Shown here piece after piece: positions 1 through 7,804 of a DNA stretch of 35,628 nt. Made by a program: the position numbers and the translations under genes. Numbering within the stretch: the stretch's first letter is position 1; each line of letters starts with the position of its first letter. The stretch is from an uncultured Butyrivibrio sp. (GTDB taxonomy: Bacteria > Bacillota > Clostridia > Lachnospirales > Lachnospiraceae): NCBI GenBank assembly GCA_946623755.1, contig CAMORK010000022.1, positions 1 through 35,628 on the forward strand. Reading direction: 5' to 3'. Below the pieces are notes generated by a model that had not been told where the DNA came from, made no database searches, and worked only from the letters and a program-made list of their open reading frames with translations.

Positions 1-25
1 CTTGTCCGGGCCTTTTAATTCAAGG

Positions 26-43
26 TTTCGCCGCAAGGCGAAA
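26..43. other. Perfect short hairpin with GCAA loop
   Basis: Arms TTTCGCC (26-32) and GGCGAAA (37-43) pair perfectly around a GCAA tetraloop. No T-run follows on either strand, so it is not a standard terminator for a gene to the left. It may be a 3' structural element or part of a dispersed palindromic repeat. Nothing else is recognisable in bases 1-25. Confidence 0.4.
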
Positions 44-52
44 TTTCCTATT

Positions 53-85
53 AAACAAAAAAGAGGGCTGTTTCCCCAGCCCTCT
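53..85 (-). terminator. Intrinsic terminator of the lysozyme gene
   Basis: On the minus strand a perfect 9-bp stem (arms 77-85 and 62-70, loop 71-76) is followed directly by six Ts, a G and three more Ts. It lies about 60 bases beyond the lysozyme stop codon. Confidence 0.85.
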
Positions 86-145
86 CATGCTTTTGCCTAA
101 TTATCCGAAGTAAATAAGTTAATCCGAAACGTCCCCTATGGCTCA

Positions 146-1846
146 TCAGCCGCCCTGTGCAGGAGCCTCAGGTGCTGCTGCAGGATCAGCAGGTGCCGGA
201 GCAGGAAGAGGAGTTCCCGGTGTCCAGCCTGCAGGATCCACAAGAAGACCGTTCTTGTCGAAGGTGCAGTTTACGCCGTCAAGAGGCACTGTAACCTTAA
301 CCAGCATCTTGCCGTTGTTGCCGTCAAAGAATCTCCATCCGTCAGGCTGCTGTACCCAGCCCACAACCTGATGTCCGTCAGCAGGATCAAGGTAGTAAAC
401 TCCATCCTTGAGAGATGCCATACCAACCACCATCTTGCCGTCTGCGCCGAAGTAGTAGCTTGCTCCGTCAATAGGATTCCAGCCTGTAACCATCTTACCG
501 TCAGGGCCGAAGTAATATCTGTTTGCCACATCGCCTGACCATCCGACGAACATTACGCCGTCAGGACCAAACATATAGTTGGCATTTTCGATTGTCTGAA
601 GTCCAACGACTGCTGCATTGCCGGGACCGAAGTAATATCTCTGTCCCTGTTCATTAGCCCACCATCCGCTGATTGCGATGCCGTCTGCGCCGAACAAGTA
701 AAGTCCGGTCTCCAGCGCATGCATTCCTGTGAGCATAAGTCCGTTGCCGTCAAAGAGATAAAGCTTATCGCCAATCTGTGTGAGTCCTGTATGCATTACA
801 TACTGCTCATCGAAGTAGCGTATGCCGTCCTCAAGCTGAAGGAATCCTCTCTGGCAAACACCGTCTGCATTTGCATAATATACTGTTCCGCCCAGATTCA
901 AAAGACCTGTGCATCTCTGACCGTTTTCATTGAAATAATAACGTGCTCCGTCTATATCAGCAAAGCCTGTACGTGCAAGGCCGCCCTGGTTTGGATCGAG
1001 GTAATAGATTCCGCTTTCATCCTGAAACCAGCCGGTCTGAATAAATCCGTTGGGATCTGCGTGGTATCTCTGGCCGCTTAAGTTGATCCAGCCATACTGT
1101 TTGCGGTAGTTGTGGTAGTAATATACATGTCCGCCCCAGCTGCTGAAGCCCTCAGGAATGATCCTTGAGAAGTAATCCACATAGAGGTGGTTAACATCTA
1201 CTCTGGTGGGAACTCCTGCGTATGTTGCATGGGAGCTTGACTGCCACATAGCATAGTCACCGGGATAATCGCAGAATGAATTATACTGTGCAACCCATCT
1301 CGCTGATGATACTGCAGGCATTCTTCCCATAAACCAGTTTCTGCTTGCATATACCATTGGCTCGTAGCCGGCAGCATTGATGATTCCGCAGAAAGTATCA
1401 GCAATAGCCTGAAGCTGTCCTGCGTTAAGGCCCTTCTGACATGAATCCTCCATATCAATTGCAATTGGGAATGAAACTGTATAAGGTGCGATCCATGCCA
1501 AGACCTGATTAGCCTCAGCTGCTGCAGCTTCGGGAGTTGTTGCATAGGAGTAGATATAGATACCTGTGCGGACTCCGGCTGCATTTGCACCGTTGATGTT
1601 GCTCACGAACTGCTCATCAAGGCCCTTCTTGGTTGTACCGACTCTTATCATGGCAAACCTTACGCCCTGTGATGCTACCTGTCCCCAGTTGATGCCGCCC
1701 TGATACTTGGAAACATCAATGCCGACAGCCACTTCAGGTCCCACAGCCTCAGCCTTAATGGATGTTTCGGGGCCAACAAGTAAAAGTGCCAGCATGCCCA
1801 CGAGCATTCCGGCAGTGATCATAATACTTTTCAGACTTTTCTTCAT
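146..1846 (-). CDS. Secreted GH25 lysozyme with C-terminal cell-wall-binding repeats
   Basis: Predicted muramidase that cleaves the MurNAc-GlcNAc bond of peptidoglycan outside the cell. Residues 1-34 form a signal peptide (KKSLK start, hydrophobic core, cleavage near AEA). Residues 40-230 are the GH25 barrel with D44 in GIDVSKYQG and the catalytic D-x-E pair D131/E133 in AIDMED. From about residue 245 to 545 there is a long series of roughly 20-residue aromatic/glycine repeats (YYF.ADGKMVTGW type), the choline/cell-wall-binding repeat family. The last 25 residues are Pro/Ala-rich. A GAGGGAGAG ribosome binding site precedes the ATG. It is monocistronic with its own promoter and terminator. Its role could be cell-wall turnover or attack on competitors; the sequence does not decide. 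The fold assignment is firm; the ligand of the repeats is unknown. Confidence 0.93.
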   Translation of the reverse strand: MKKSLKSIMITAGMLVGMLALLLVGPETSIKAEAVGPEVAVGIDVSKYQGGINWGQVASQGVRFAMIRVGTTKKGLDEQFVSNINGANAAGVRTGIYIYSYATTPEAAAAEANQVLAWIAPYTVSFPIAIDMEDSCQKGLNAGQLQAIADTFCGIINAAGYEPMVYASRNWFMGRMPAVSSARWVAQYNSFCDYPGDYAMWQSSSHATYAGVPTRVDVNHLYVDYFSRIIPEGFSSWGGHVYYYHNYRKQYGWINLSGQRYHADPNGFIQTGWFQDESGIYYLDPNQGGLARTGFADIDGARYYFNENGQRCTGLLNLGGTVYYANADGVCQRGFLQLEDGIRYFDEQYVMHTGLTQIGDKLYLFDGNGLMLTGMHALETGLYLFGADGIAISGWWANEQGQRYYFGPGNAAVVGLQTIENANYMFGPDGVMFVGWSGDVANRYYFGPDGKMVTGWNPIDGASYYFGADGKMVVGMASLKDGVYYLDPADGHQVVGWVQQPDGWRFFDGNNGKMLVKVTVPLDGVNCTFDKNGLLVDPAGWTPGTPLPAPAPADPAAAPEAPAQGG

Positions 1847-1882
1847 ACCTCTCCCTCGTTTTTTACAGATTTCTTAACATTT

Positions 1883-1911
1883 ATTATAAGTGAAAAACGT
1901 ACCCAAGGCAA
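1883..1911 (-). promoter_or_regulatory. Predicted promoter of the lysozyme gene
   Basis: Minus strand: -35 TTGCCT (1906-1911), 17-bp spacer, -10 TATAAT (1883-1888). It sits about 37 bases upstream of the lysozyme ATG. Confidence 0.6.
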
Positions 1912-1943
1912 TTAAAACAAGCCAGTATTAATAGGCGGATTTA

Positions 1944-1952
1944 TGGTATTAT
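1944..1952 (+). promoter_or_regulatory. Predicted extended -10 promoter of the PPK2-family gene
   Basis: TGGTATTAT (1944-1952) fits an extended -10 (TGnTATAAT). No convincing -35 is seen. The gene has a strong AAGGAGG ribosome binding site at 1977-1983, before the ATG at 1991. Confidence 0.4.
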
Positions 1953-1990
1953 ATTATTGTAAATTCGTCATATTTTAAGGAGGAAGACCC

Positions 1991-3466
1991 ATGCTGAAAG
2001 ACTTTGTAAAAGCCGAACTACCTGATGAAGAAGAACTTAAGTCAAAGCTTAAGGAAGAACGCGCGCGCCTGTCTGCATCCCAGATGAAGATAAAAGAAGC
2101 AGGTCTTCCCGTTATGGTACTTTTCGAGGGCTGGAATGCCGCAGGGAAAGGTGCTTTGATCGGAAAAGTAATACGAAATATCGACCCGAGGTTCTTTAAA
2201 GTCGCAACCATGGACCGGGAGCCCAGCCCCGAGGAAAAGAGATATCCCTTCCTCTACAGGTACATAAAGGAAATCCCAGAGGCAGGCAAATTCCGTTTCT
2301 TTGACACCTGCTGGATGGAGGAAGTGGTAGACGGAGTCCTTGATAAAAAGCTCACGGAGGATATTTATCAAAAGAGAGTTCACTCCATAAACGTAATAGA
2401 GAGGCAGCTTTGCGACAACGGTTACCTTGTCATAAAGTTCTTTTTCCATATATCCAAAAAGGAGCAGAAAAAGCGCCTTAAAAACCTCCAGAGCAGCAAA
2501 GACACCAGCTGGCGTGTAGATAAGGATGACCTTCTGCAGAATAAACACTACGACAGATGCCTTGAGGTATTTGAAAAGTACCTAAGCGACACCAATCAGT
2601 CCCGTGCTCCGTGGTACATCATCGATGCCACAGACAAAAAATGGGCAGAGCTTCAGGTTTTGCAGTTCCTTAATCAGGGCATAGATATCGCTCTAAAGAA
2701 CCAGAAGATGAATGTTCCTATTCTTCAGAACACCTTCCCTCTTGAGAAGATCGTAAAGCTGTCTGAAATACCGCTTGATGACAAAACCGTTTCTGCAGCA
2801 GAATACGATGCTGAACTGGAAAGACTTCAAAAGGAACTTAAAGACCTCGGAAATAAAGTTTACAGAAAAAAGATTCCTGTGATCATCGCCTACGAAGGCT
2901 GGGATGCTGCAGGAAAAGGCGGAAATATCAAGAGGATCACAGAGGCCCTTGATCCAAGAGACTACGTTGTTGAACCGATCGCAAGCCCTGAGCCCCACGA
3001 AAAGGCCAGACACTATCTCTGGAGATTCTGGACAAGGCTTCCCAAAACCGGTCACATAACCATTTTCGACAGGACCTGGTACGGCCGTGTAATGGTCGAA
3101 AGACTCGAAGGATTCTGTTCCGAAAACGACTGGCAGAGAGCCTATAACGAGATCAATGAATTTGAAAAAGAGTTAACCGACTGGGGCGCAGTCATCATCA
3201 AGTTCTGGGTTCAGATCGACAAAGACACTCAGCTTCAGCGCTTCAATGACAGACAGAACACCCCGGAAAAGCAGTGGAAGATCACCGATGAAGACTGGAG
3301 AAACCGTGAAAAATGGGATCAGTATGAAGGCGCCATCGACGAGATGATCGCCAAGACAAGTACAACCTTTGCTCCATGGTACGTACTTGAGTCCGTGGAC
3401 AAAAAGTACGCAAGGATCAAAGCTTTGAAGATTGTGATCGAGCAGATAAAGAAAGCTCTTGAATAA
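1991..3466 (+). CDS. pap: Two-domain PPK2-family polyphosphate:AMP phosphotransferase
   Basis: PPK2-family kinase that moves phosphate between polyphosphate and nucleotides. The tandem two-domain form is the one known as polyphosphate:AMP phosphotransferase (AMP to ADP). Two P-loop domains are visible. Domain 1 (about 38-235) has Walker A GWNAAGKG at 47-54 but a divergent Walker B, FFDTCWMEEV (D105). Domain 2 (about 295-490) has GWDAAGKG at 303-310 and a canonical FDRTWYGRV at 359-367. The retained arginine and tyrosine in domain 2, replaced in domain 1, suggest that domain 2 is catalytic. Length (491 aa) is normal for the tandem class. The protein has no signal peptide and is cytoplasmic. 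The gene stands alone, convergent with the next gene. Family is certain; the acceptor nucleotide is inferred. Confidence 0.92.
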   Translation: MLKDFVKAELPDEEELKSKLKEERARLSASQMKIKEAGLPVMVLFEGWNAAGKGALIGKVIRNIDPRFFKVATMDREPSPEEKRYPFLYRYIKEIPEAGKFRFFDTCWMEEVVDGVLDKKLTEDIYQKRVHSINVIERQLCDNGYLVIKFFFHISKKEQKKRLKNLQSSKDTSWRVDKDDLLQNKHYDRCLEVFEKYLSDTNQSRAPWYIIDATDKKWAELQVLQFLNQGIDIALKNQKMNVPILQNTFPLEKIVKLSEIPLDDKTVSAAEYDAELERLQKELKDLGNKVYRKKIPVIIAYEGWDAAGKGGNIKRITEALDPRDYVVEPIASPEPHEKARHYLWRFWTRLPKTGHITIFDRTWYGRVMVERLEGFCSENDWQRAYNEINEFEKELTDWGAVIIKFWVQIDKDTQLQRFNDRQNTPEKQWKITDEDWRNREKWDQYEGAIDEMIAKTSTTFAPWYVLESVDKKYARIKALKIVIEQIKKALE

Positions 3467-3474
3467 GAGCTTTC
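3451..3474. terminator. Hairpin spanning the stop codon, possible bidirectional terminator
   Basis: A perfect 10-bp stem, arms GAAAGCTCTT (3451-3460) and AAGAGCTTTC (3465-3474) with a GAAT loop, contains the final codons and TAA of the upstream gene. Short T-rich runs follow on both strands (TTTCTT on plus, TTTCTTTATC on minus). Two genes converge here only 13 bases apart, so a shared terminator is plausible, but the T-tracts are weak. Confidence 0.5.
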
Positions 3475-3479
3475 TTAGA

Positions 3480-5090
3480 TCACTCAAACAAATATACACC
3501 GTAAGGACCAAGGTCATGTCGCGTAAAGCCCATGGCCTTTAACTTTGTATCAGTTTCCTCCTCCGGTACATACAAAACATAGTTAGCCTCAGTAGTGTAA
3601 GGCTCCGGAGCATAGAAAAGGAATTTCTCTCCGTCTCCGTTGTTCCCCAGCGCGTTCACGTCATAGTCGTAGGGTGAAATCTTCATGGCAAAGAGCCAGT
3701 AAGCATAGGCTTCGTTAACTCCTCCCACGTATGTCAGTCTGTCTTTTATCACATCAGGCTGCTGCTCAAGGAACTCATAAACAGATGTAGGATCCTCAGC
3801 AAAAAGCCTCTGAGGATAATAATCATTTTCATATTTTGTGAAATAGTAGTTCATAAATGCTGCGGCATAAATGCTGTAAGCAAGTACCAAAAGCGCTCCC
3901 GCTGCGCCAAATATCCTGCGGGTAATTTCAGTCCCATCGCTGCCAAAGAGCTTTTTAAAGCACGCCTCAATCGGCACCATGATAAGGAATACAAGACCAA
4001 AGAAGATCGCATTTATCCTGTAAGTCGTAACACCGAGAAGGACCAGTGCAATTGCCATCATGACTACGGTAAACAAAAGGATCACTCCGTCATAGAGAAA
4101 GCTCTTTTCCCTGATGCTCCTGATAAGGCGGACTACAGTAATGACACCACCCGCGATGATCATAGGAAGCGAAATTATATAGAGCGCCCCGAACTGCGGG
4201 AACGAATCAAACTCCTGATTGTCTGCAGTAAAGAGGCTTCTGTATATCCAGCCGATGTTTGGTCTTATCTCGGCAAAAGAGATCTCGGTGAGCCTGTAGA
4301 ACTGGATCCTGGGAACGGTAAACACTCCCAGCATCATATCCGGAGTCTTGGCAATGTTGACCACCTGAACGAGGATCAGCGGAATTGAGATCACAAGCGC
4401 AGGAATAAAGAAAATAAGGATCTGCTTCCAGGTGATTCTCTTTCCGCAAATTCTAAGGAACGGATAGAGCAAAAGAAAAAACAGAGGAAGTATCATGTTG
4501 CTGAGAGCGTAGGAATAAAGGGAGATTCCCGTAACGATACCAAGAAGCAGATAGCACCACTTTGCTTCTTCGCCCTGTCTTAAGCAATATTCAAGAATGT
4601 ATAAAATGATAACTGTGCATCCCAGCATAAGATTACAGTCGAGAGCAATCCTTCCGGACTGGGTAAAATATGGCAGTGCCGCAAACAGGAACAGATAGAT
4701 AAGTGCAGCCATTTTGCCTCTTGTTTTCTTTATCAGAAGAAAACCAAAAACAGCTGTCAGCATAGAGAAAATCATGCCCGGCATTCTTGCCCCAAGAACA
4801 TTAAAGCCGCCGGCCTTAAGAAACGGCACAGCCAGATAGCAGTACATAACGCTCTGTCCGCCGCCATAGTTGTTGAGATATACCGGGTAGCTCTTTAAAT
4901 ATCTGTCGGTACCGAAATTCCCAATGCACCAGGAATCATAAGCCATTCCAAGTTCATCAACTTCAAGGCCTCTTGGAAGCTCGTTAAGTCTATATAGATG
5001 CAGAAAGAGGATCACTGCGAATAACGCAATGACCACAACTCTGTAAAAAGCTATATTATGCTTGTCATAAAATGATTTTACTGTTCCCAT
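3480..5090 (-). CDS. PMT/ArnT-like membrane glycosyltransferase
   Basis: Integral membrane protein of 536 residues with roughly ten or eleven hydrophobic segments. It resembles the GT-C superfamily (protein mannosyltransferase/ArnT type), which uses lipid-phosphate-linked sugars outside the membrane. After TM1 an acidic motif, EVDELGMAYDSW (D45, E46), fits the first extracytoplasmic loop acidic pair of that superfamily. A conserved-looking SGRIALDCNL follows TM3. The C-terminal 110 residues are soluble. The start ATG has no ribosome binding site; a TATAAT ends only 8 bases before it, so the mRNA may be leaderless. Sugar and acceptor cannot be read from the sequence. The neighbours (dehydrogenase, polyphosphate enzyme) give no pathway hint. 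The superfamily call is fairly sure, the function open. Confidence 0.7.
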   Translation of the reverse strand: MGTVKSFYDKHNIAFYRVVVIALFAVILFLHLYRLNELPRGLEVDELGMAYDSWCIGNFGTDRYLKSYPVYLNNYGGGQSVMYCYLAVPFLKAGGFNVLGARMPGMIFSMLTAVFGFLLIKKTRGKMAALIYLFLFAALPYFTQSGRIALDCNLMLGCTVIILYILEYCLRQGEEAKWCYLLLGIVTGISLYSYALSNMILPLFFLLLYPFLRICGKRITWKQILIFFIPALVISIPLILVQVVNIAKTPDMMLGVFTVPRIQFYRLTEISFAEIRPNIGWIYRSLFTADNQEFDSFPQFGALYIISLPMIIAGGVITVVRLIRSIREKSFLYDGVILLFTVVMMAIALVLLGVTTYRINAIFFGLVFLIMVPIEACFKKLFGSDGTEITRRIFGAAGALLVLAYSIYAAAFMNYYFTKYENDYYPQRLFAEDPTSVYEFLEQQPDVIKDRLTYVGGVNEAYAYWLFAMKISPYDYDVNALGNNGDGEKFLFYAPEPYTTEANYVLYVPEEETDTKLKAMGFTRHDLGPYGVYLFE

Positions 5091-5098
5091 AAATCAAT

Positions 5099-5130
5099 AT
5101 TATAGAAAACTATGGAACTTGCGACAAGTT
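5099..5130 (-). promoter_or_regulatory. Promoter with overlapping palindrome upstream of the glycosyltransferase
   Basis: Minus strand: -35 TTGTCG (5122-5127), 17-bp spacer, -10 TATAAT (5099-5104), placing the start point at or next to the ATG at 5090. A perfect 6+6 inverted repeat (AACTTG 5116-5121, CAAGTT 5125-5130) covers the -35 and touches the stop codon of the upstream dehydrogenase gene. It could be an operator, or a short terminator stem for the dehydrogenase. Confidence 0.45.
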
Positions 5131-6088
5131 AGTTCACAATATTCCTGGGCTTTCCTTCCATCCAGCTGACGATGTTCTTTTTGACTTCATCAAGGCATCT
5201 TGTCCTTGCCTGTGTGCTGGCCCAGGCAAGATGAGGAGTTACAATGAGCTTGCCACTGTCCTGAATTTTCAAAAGGGTTGAGTCCTTGGCCATGGGCTCG
5301 GGGCTCAGTACATCAAGTCCTGCTGCTGCAATTTCTCCGTTTATCAGCGCATCCGATAAGTCTTTTTCCACAACAACCGCGCCTCTAGCGACATTTATAA
5401 GGATTGCGGTTTTCTTCATTTTCTCAAAAGCTCTTTTATCAAAAAGATCTCTCGTCCTGTCGGAAAGGGGACAGTGAAGGGATATCACATCAGACCTTTC
5501 AAGGAGCTCATCAAAGCTTACCTGTTCGTAGTCAGTACAGTCGCTGTGACCTGAAGATGCGTAGAAGATCACGTGAGCGCCATAAGCTGTTGCTATCTGT
5601 GCAACCTTCCTTCCGATATTTCCCATGCCGACAATTCCGTAGGTCTTTCCATCAAGCTCATCAAAGGGAATGTCCAGGCAGCAAAAATGTTCCTGGTTTG
5701 CATATTCTCCGCTCTTTACAAACTCATCGTAGTGACGGAGATTCTCCATGAGATAAAAGAGCATTGCAAAGGTGTGCTGGGCAACTGATGCTGTCGAATA
5801 GTTGACAACATTTGCAACCTTTACTCCGTGTCTGTTGCAGGCGTCAATATTGGCGTTGTCGTACCCTGTTGCAAACTCGCAGATCAGCTCAAGGTCCGGC
5901 GCTGCATCCAGAAGTTTATCCGTTATCTGGCTCTTATTTATGACAAGGACATTCGCACCTTTAAGTCTTTCTGCTGCATTTTCCTCAGTCACCTTATCAT
6001 CGTAATAAGTAACCTCTCCCAGCTCGTCGTAGATGCTGTAGTCCATATCTGTTCCGACACTGTCTTTGTCGGCAATTACTATCTTCAT
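5129..6088 (-). CDS. D-2-hydroxyacid dehydrogenase (NAD-dependent)
   Basis: Cytoplasmic oxidoreductase of the D-isomer-specific 2-hydroxyacid dehydrogenase family, which interconverts 2-oxoacids and D-2-hydroxyacids (glycerate/hydroxypyruvate or D-lactate-like). The NAD-binding GMGNIG is at 154-159. The catalytic triad is visible as R235 (NVARGA), E264 (LSPEPM) and H286 (TPHLAW). Length (319 aa) is standard. AAAGGAG lies 7 bases before the ATG and a good promoter is upstream. A terminator separates it from the xylan locus, so it is not clearly part of that pathway. The exact substrate is not determined; glycerate dehydrogenase is the nearest named subgroup. Confidence 0.9.
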   Translation of the reverse strand: MKIVIADKDSVGTDMDYSIYDELGEVTYYDDKVTEENAAERLKGANVLVINKSQITDKLLDAAPDLELICEFATGYDNANIDACNRHGVKVANVVNYSTASVAQHTFAMLFYLMENLRHYDEFVKSGEYANQEHFCCLDIPFDELDGKTYGIVGMGNIGRKVAQIATAYGAHVIFYASSGHSDCTDYEQVSFDELLERSDVISLHCPLSDRTRDLFDKRAFEKMKKTAILINVARGAVVVEKDLSDALINGEIAAAGLDVLSPEPMAKDSTLLKIQDSGKLIVTPHLAWASTQARTRCLDEVKKNIVSWMEGKPRNIVN

Positions 6089-6125
6089 GATCTGTCTCCT
6101 TTTGTTTTATCTCGCAATTGAGTTC

Positions 6126-6154
6126 ACTATATCAAATACCGCCCGGACTATCAA
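6126..6154 (-). promoter_or_regulatory. Predicted promoter of the hydroxyacid dehydrogenase
   Basis: Minus strand: -35 TTGATA (6149-6154), 17-bp spacer, -10 TATAGT (6126-6131). It lies about 38 bases upstream of the ATG, and the gene has an AAAGGAG site. Confidence 0.6.
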
Positions 6155-6195
6155 TTACAATATGCGCCATAAGTGCATGAACGATTATTGCAATG

Positions 6196-6232
6196 TAAAA
6201 AGCCCCCTCCGCCGTTGAAAGCGGAGAGGACT
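6196..6232 (-). terminator. Terminator of the isomerase/xylulokinase operon
   Basis: Minus strand: a 12-bp GC-rich stem with two G-U pairs (arms 6221-6232 and 6201-6212, loop 6213-6220) followed by a five-T run. It lies 18 bases past the isomerase stop. CTTTT on the plus side is too short to suggest strong bidirectional activity. Confidence 0.85.
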
Positions 6233-6249
6233 TTTCAGTCGTCGTCAAA

Positions 6250-7728
6250 TTATGCGAAAGGATTCTCTGTTGGATAAGGAAGAGATGCAGGCTGATTGTA
6301 GCCGATTGTCTCTGCTCCAACATACTTGAATACCTCAAAGAGTGCCTTTCCGAAGTGTCCGAATGCAACTGCTCCGTGGTGAGGGAAGTTGTTCTGGATA
6401 AGAACGTGTCTGTAGAATCTTCCCATCTCAGGAATAGCGAATACACCGATACCACCGAAGGACTTTGTAGGAGTATTAAGAACTTCTCCCTGTGCAACAT
6501 ATGCACGAAGGTGGTTGTCAGATGTGCTCTGCAGTCTGTAGAATGTGATATCACCGGGAATGATGTCACCCTCAAGTGTTCCCTGTGTAACTTCCTCAGG
6601 AAGGTTACGAGCCATGATTCTCTGGAACTTCATCTCGCAGCTTGAAAGCTTGCTTGTGCATGTATTTCCGCAGTGGAAGCCCATGAATGTATCTGTGTGC
6701 TTGTAGCTTGTCTGATTCTTGATTGACTGCTCGTACATATCATCAGGTACAGAGTTGTTGATATCAAGAAGTGTAACAGCGTCGTTACTGATGCATGTTC
6801 CGATGAACTCAGAAATTGCACCGTAGATATCTACTTCGCAGGATACAGGAATTCCGCGTCCTGTAAGTCTTGAGTTAACATAGCAAGGGACGAATCCGAA
6901 CTGAGTCTGGAATGCAGGCCAGCACTTTCCGGCAATACATACAAACTTCTTGCTTCCCTTGTGCTCCTCGATCCAGTCAAGAAGTGTAAGCTCGTACTGA
7001 GCAAGCTTCTCAAGGATTTCAGGCTTCTTGTTTCCTGCGCCGAGGTCTTTCTCCATGTCAGCCTTGATGTCAGCGATTCTAGAATCACCTGCGTGCTTGT
7101 TGAAGCTCTCGAAGAGGTCAAGCTCTGAGTTCTCTTCAATCTCAGCACCGAGGTTATAGATCTGCTGGATAGGTGCGTTACATGCAAGGAAGTTCATAGG
7201 ACGAGGTCCGAATGAAATAACCTTGAGGTTTGAAAGACCATAGATGGCTCTTGCGATAGGCACGAACTCATTGATCATCTTAGCGCACTCAGCAGCTGTT
7301 CCTACAGGGTACTCAGGAATATAAGCCTTTACTCCGCGAAGGTGGAGGTTGTAGCTAGCATTGAGCATTCCGCAGTATGCATCTCCTCTTCCGTCGATAA
7401 GGTCGTTCTGTGACTCCTCTGCAGCTGCGCAGAACATTACAGGTCCGTCGAACTTCTCAGCGATAAGTGTCTCTGAAATTTCAGGTCCGAAGTTTCCAAG
7501 ATATACGCAAAGTGCGTTACATCCTGCCTTCTTGATATCCTCAAGAGCTTCCATAGCCTGGATCTCGCTCTCGATGATACATACAGGACACTCATAGATG
7601 TCCTTCTCATCATAGTTCTTCCTGTAGGCATCGATAAGAGCCTTTCTTCTGTTTACAGCAAGTGATGCCGGGAAACAGTCACGGCTTACAGCCACGATAC
7701 CGATTTTTAAATCTGGAATGTTAATCAT
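6250..7728 (-). CDS. L-fucose/L-arabinose isomerase-family sugar isomerase
   Basis: Aldose-ketose isomerase of the FucI/AraA fold, cytoplasmic, 492 aa. Residues that fit the family's Mn-binding set are E298 (GIPVSCEVD), D322 (TLLDINN) and the histidine pair H450/H451 (NFPHHGAV), all in the C-terminal half. Its first codon follows AAAGGGG by a normal distance. It is the last gene of a unit behind xylulokinase (77-base gap) and is closed by a strong terminator. Family members act on L-fucose, L-arabinose or related sugars. Next to a xylulokinase and with no classical XylA in the window, it may supply D-xylulose or process arabinose. A ribulokinase and epimerase, expected for arabinose, are absent here. 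Fold is sure; substrate is not. Confidence 0.85.
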   Translation of the reverse strand: MINIPDLKIGIVAVSRDCFPASLAVNRRKALIDAYRKNYDEKDIYECPVCIIESEIQAMEALEDIKKAGCNALCVYLGNFGPEISETLIAEKFDGPVMFCAAAEESQNDLIDGRGDAYCGMLNASYNLHLRGVKAYIPEYPVGTAAECAKMINEFVPIARAIYGLSNLKVISFGPRPMNFLACNAPIQQIYNLGAEIEENSELDLFESFNKHAGDSRIADIKADMEKDLGAGNKKPEILEKLAQYELTLLDWIEEHKGSKKFVCIAGKCWPAFQTQFGFVPCYVNSRLTGRGIPVSCEVDIYGAISEFIGTCISNDAVTLLDINNSVPDDMYEQSIKNQTSYKHTDTFMGFHCGNTCTSKLSSCEMKFQRIMARNLPEEVTQGTLEGDIIPGDITFYRLQSTSDNHLRAYVAQGEVLNTPTKSFGGIGVFAIPEMGRFYRHVLIQNNFPHHGAVAFGHFGKALFEVFKYVGAETIGYNQPASLPYPTENPFA

Positions 7729-7773
7729 AATAATCCCCTTTCTACTCTCAAAATAAATCTTGTTTTATTATCA

Positions 7774-7788
7774 GAGGTCCATGACCTC
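7774..7788 (-). other. Hairpin between xylulokinase and isomerase
   Basis: Perfect 6+6 inverted repeat GAGGTC/GACCTC with a 3-base loop in the 76-base gap between the two genes. No T-run follows, so it may be an mRNA processing or stability element rather than a terminator. Confidence 0.35.
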
Positions 7789-7804
7789 ATAGATACTGCT
7801 TAAA

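Noticed and set aside
138..371. Open frame on the plus strand, Ala/Gly/Pro-rich.
   Set aside because: It is antisense to the Pro/Ala-rich tail and repeats of the lysozyme, and has no family features.
300..1100. Periodic repeats that might be a CRISPR or DNA satellite.
   Set aside because: They are in-frame protein repeats of the cell-wall-binding type with diverged DNA, not identical DNA repeats with spacers.
2042..2548. Antisense frames within the PPK2-family gene and similar long antisense frames elsewhere.
   Set aside because: They mirror strongly conserved genes on the other strand, with no ribosome binding sites or recognisable domains.
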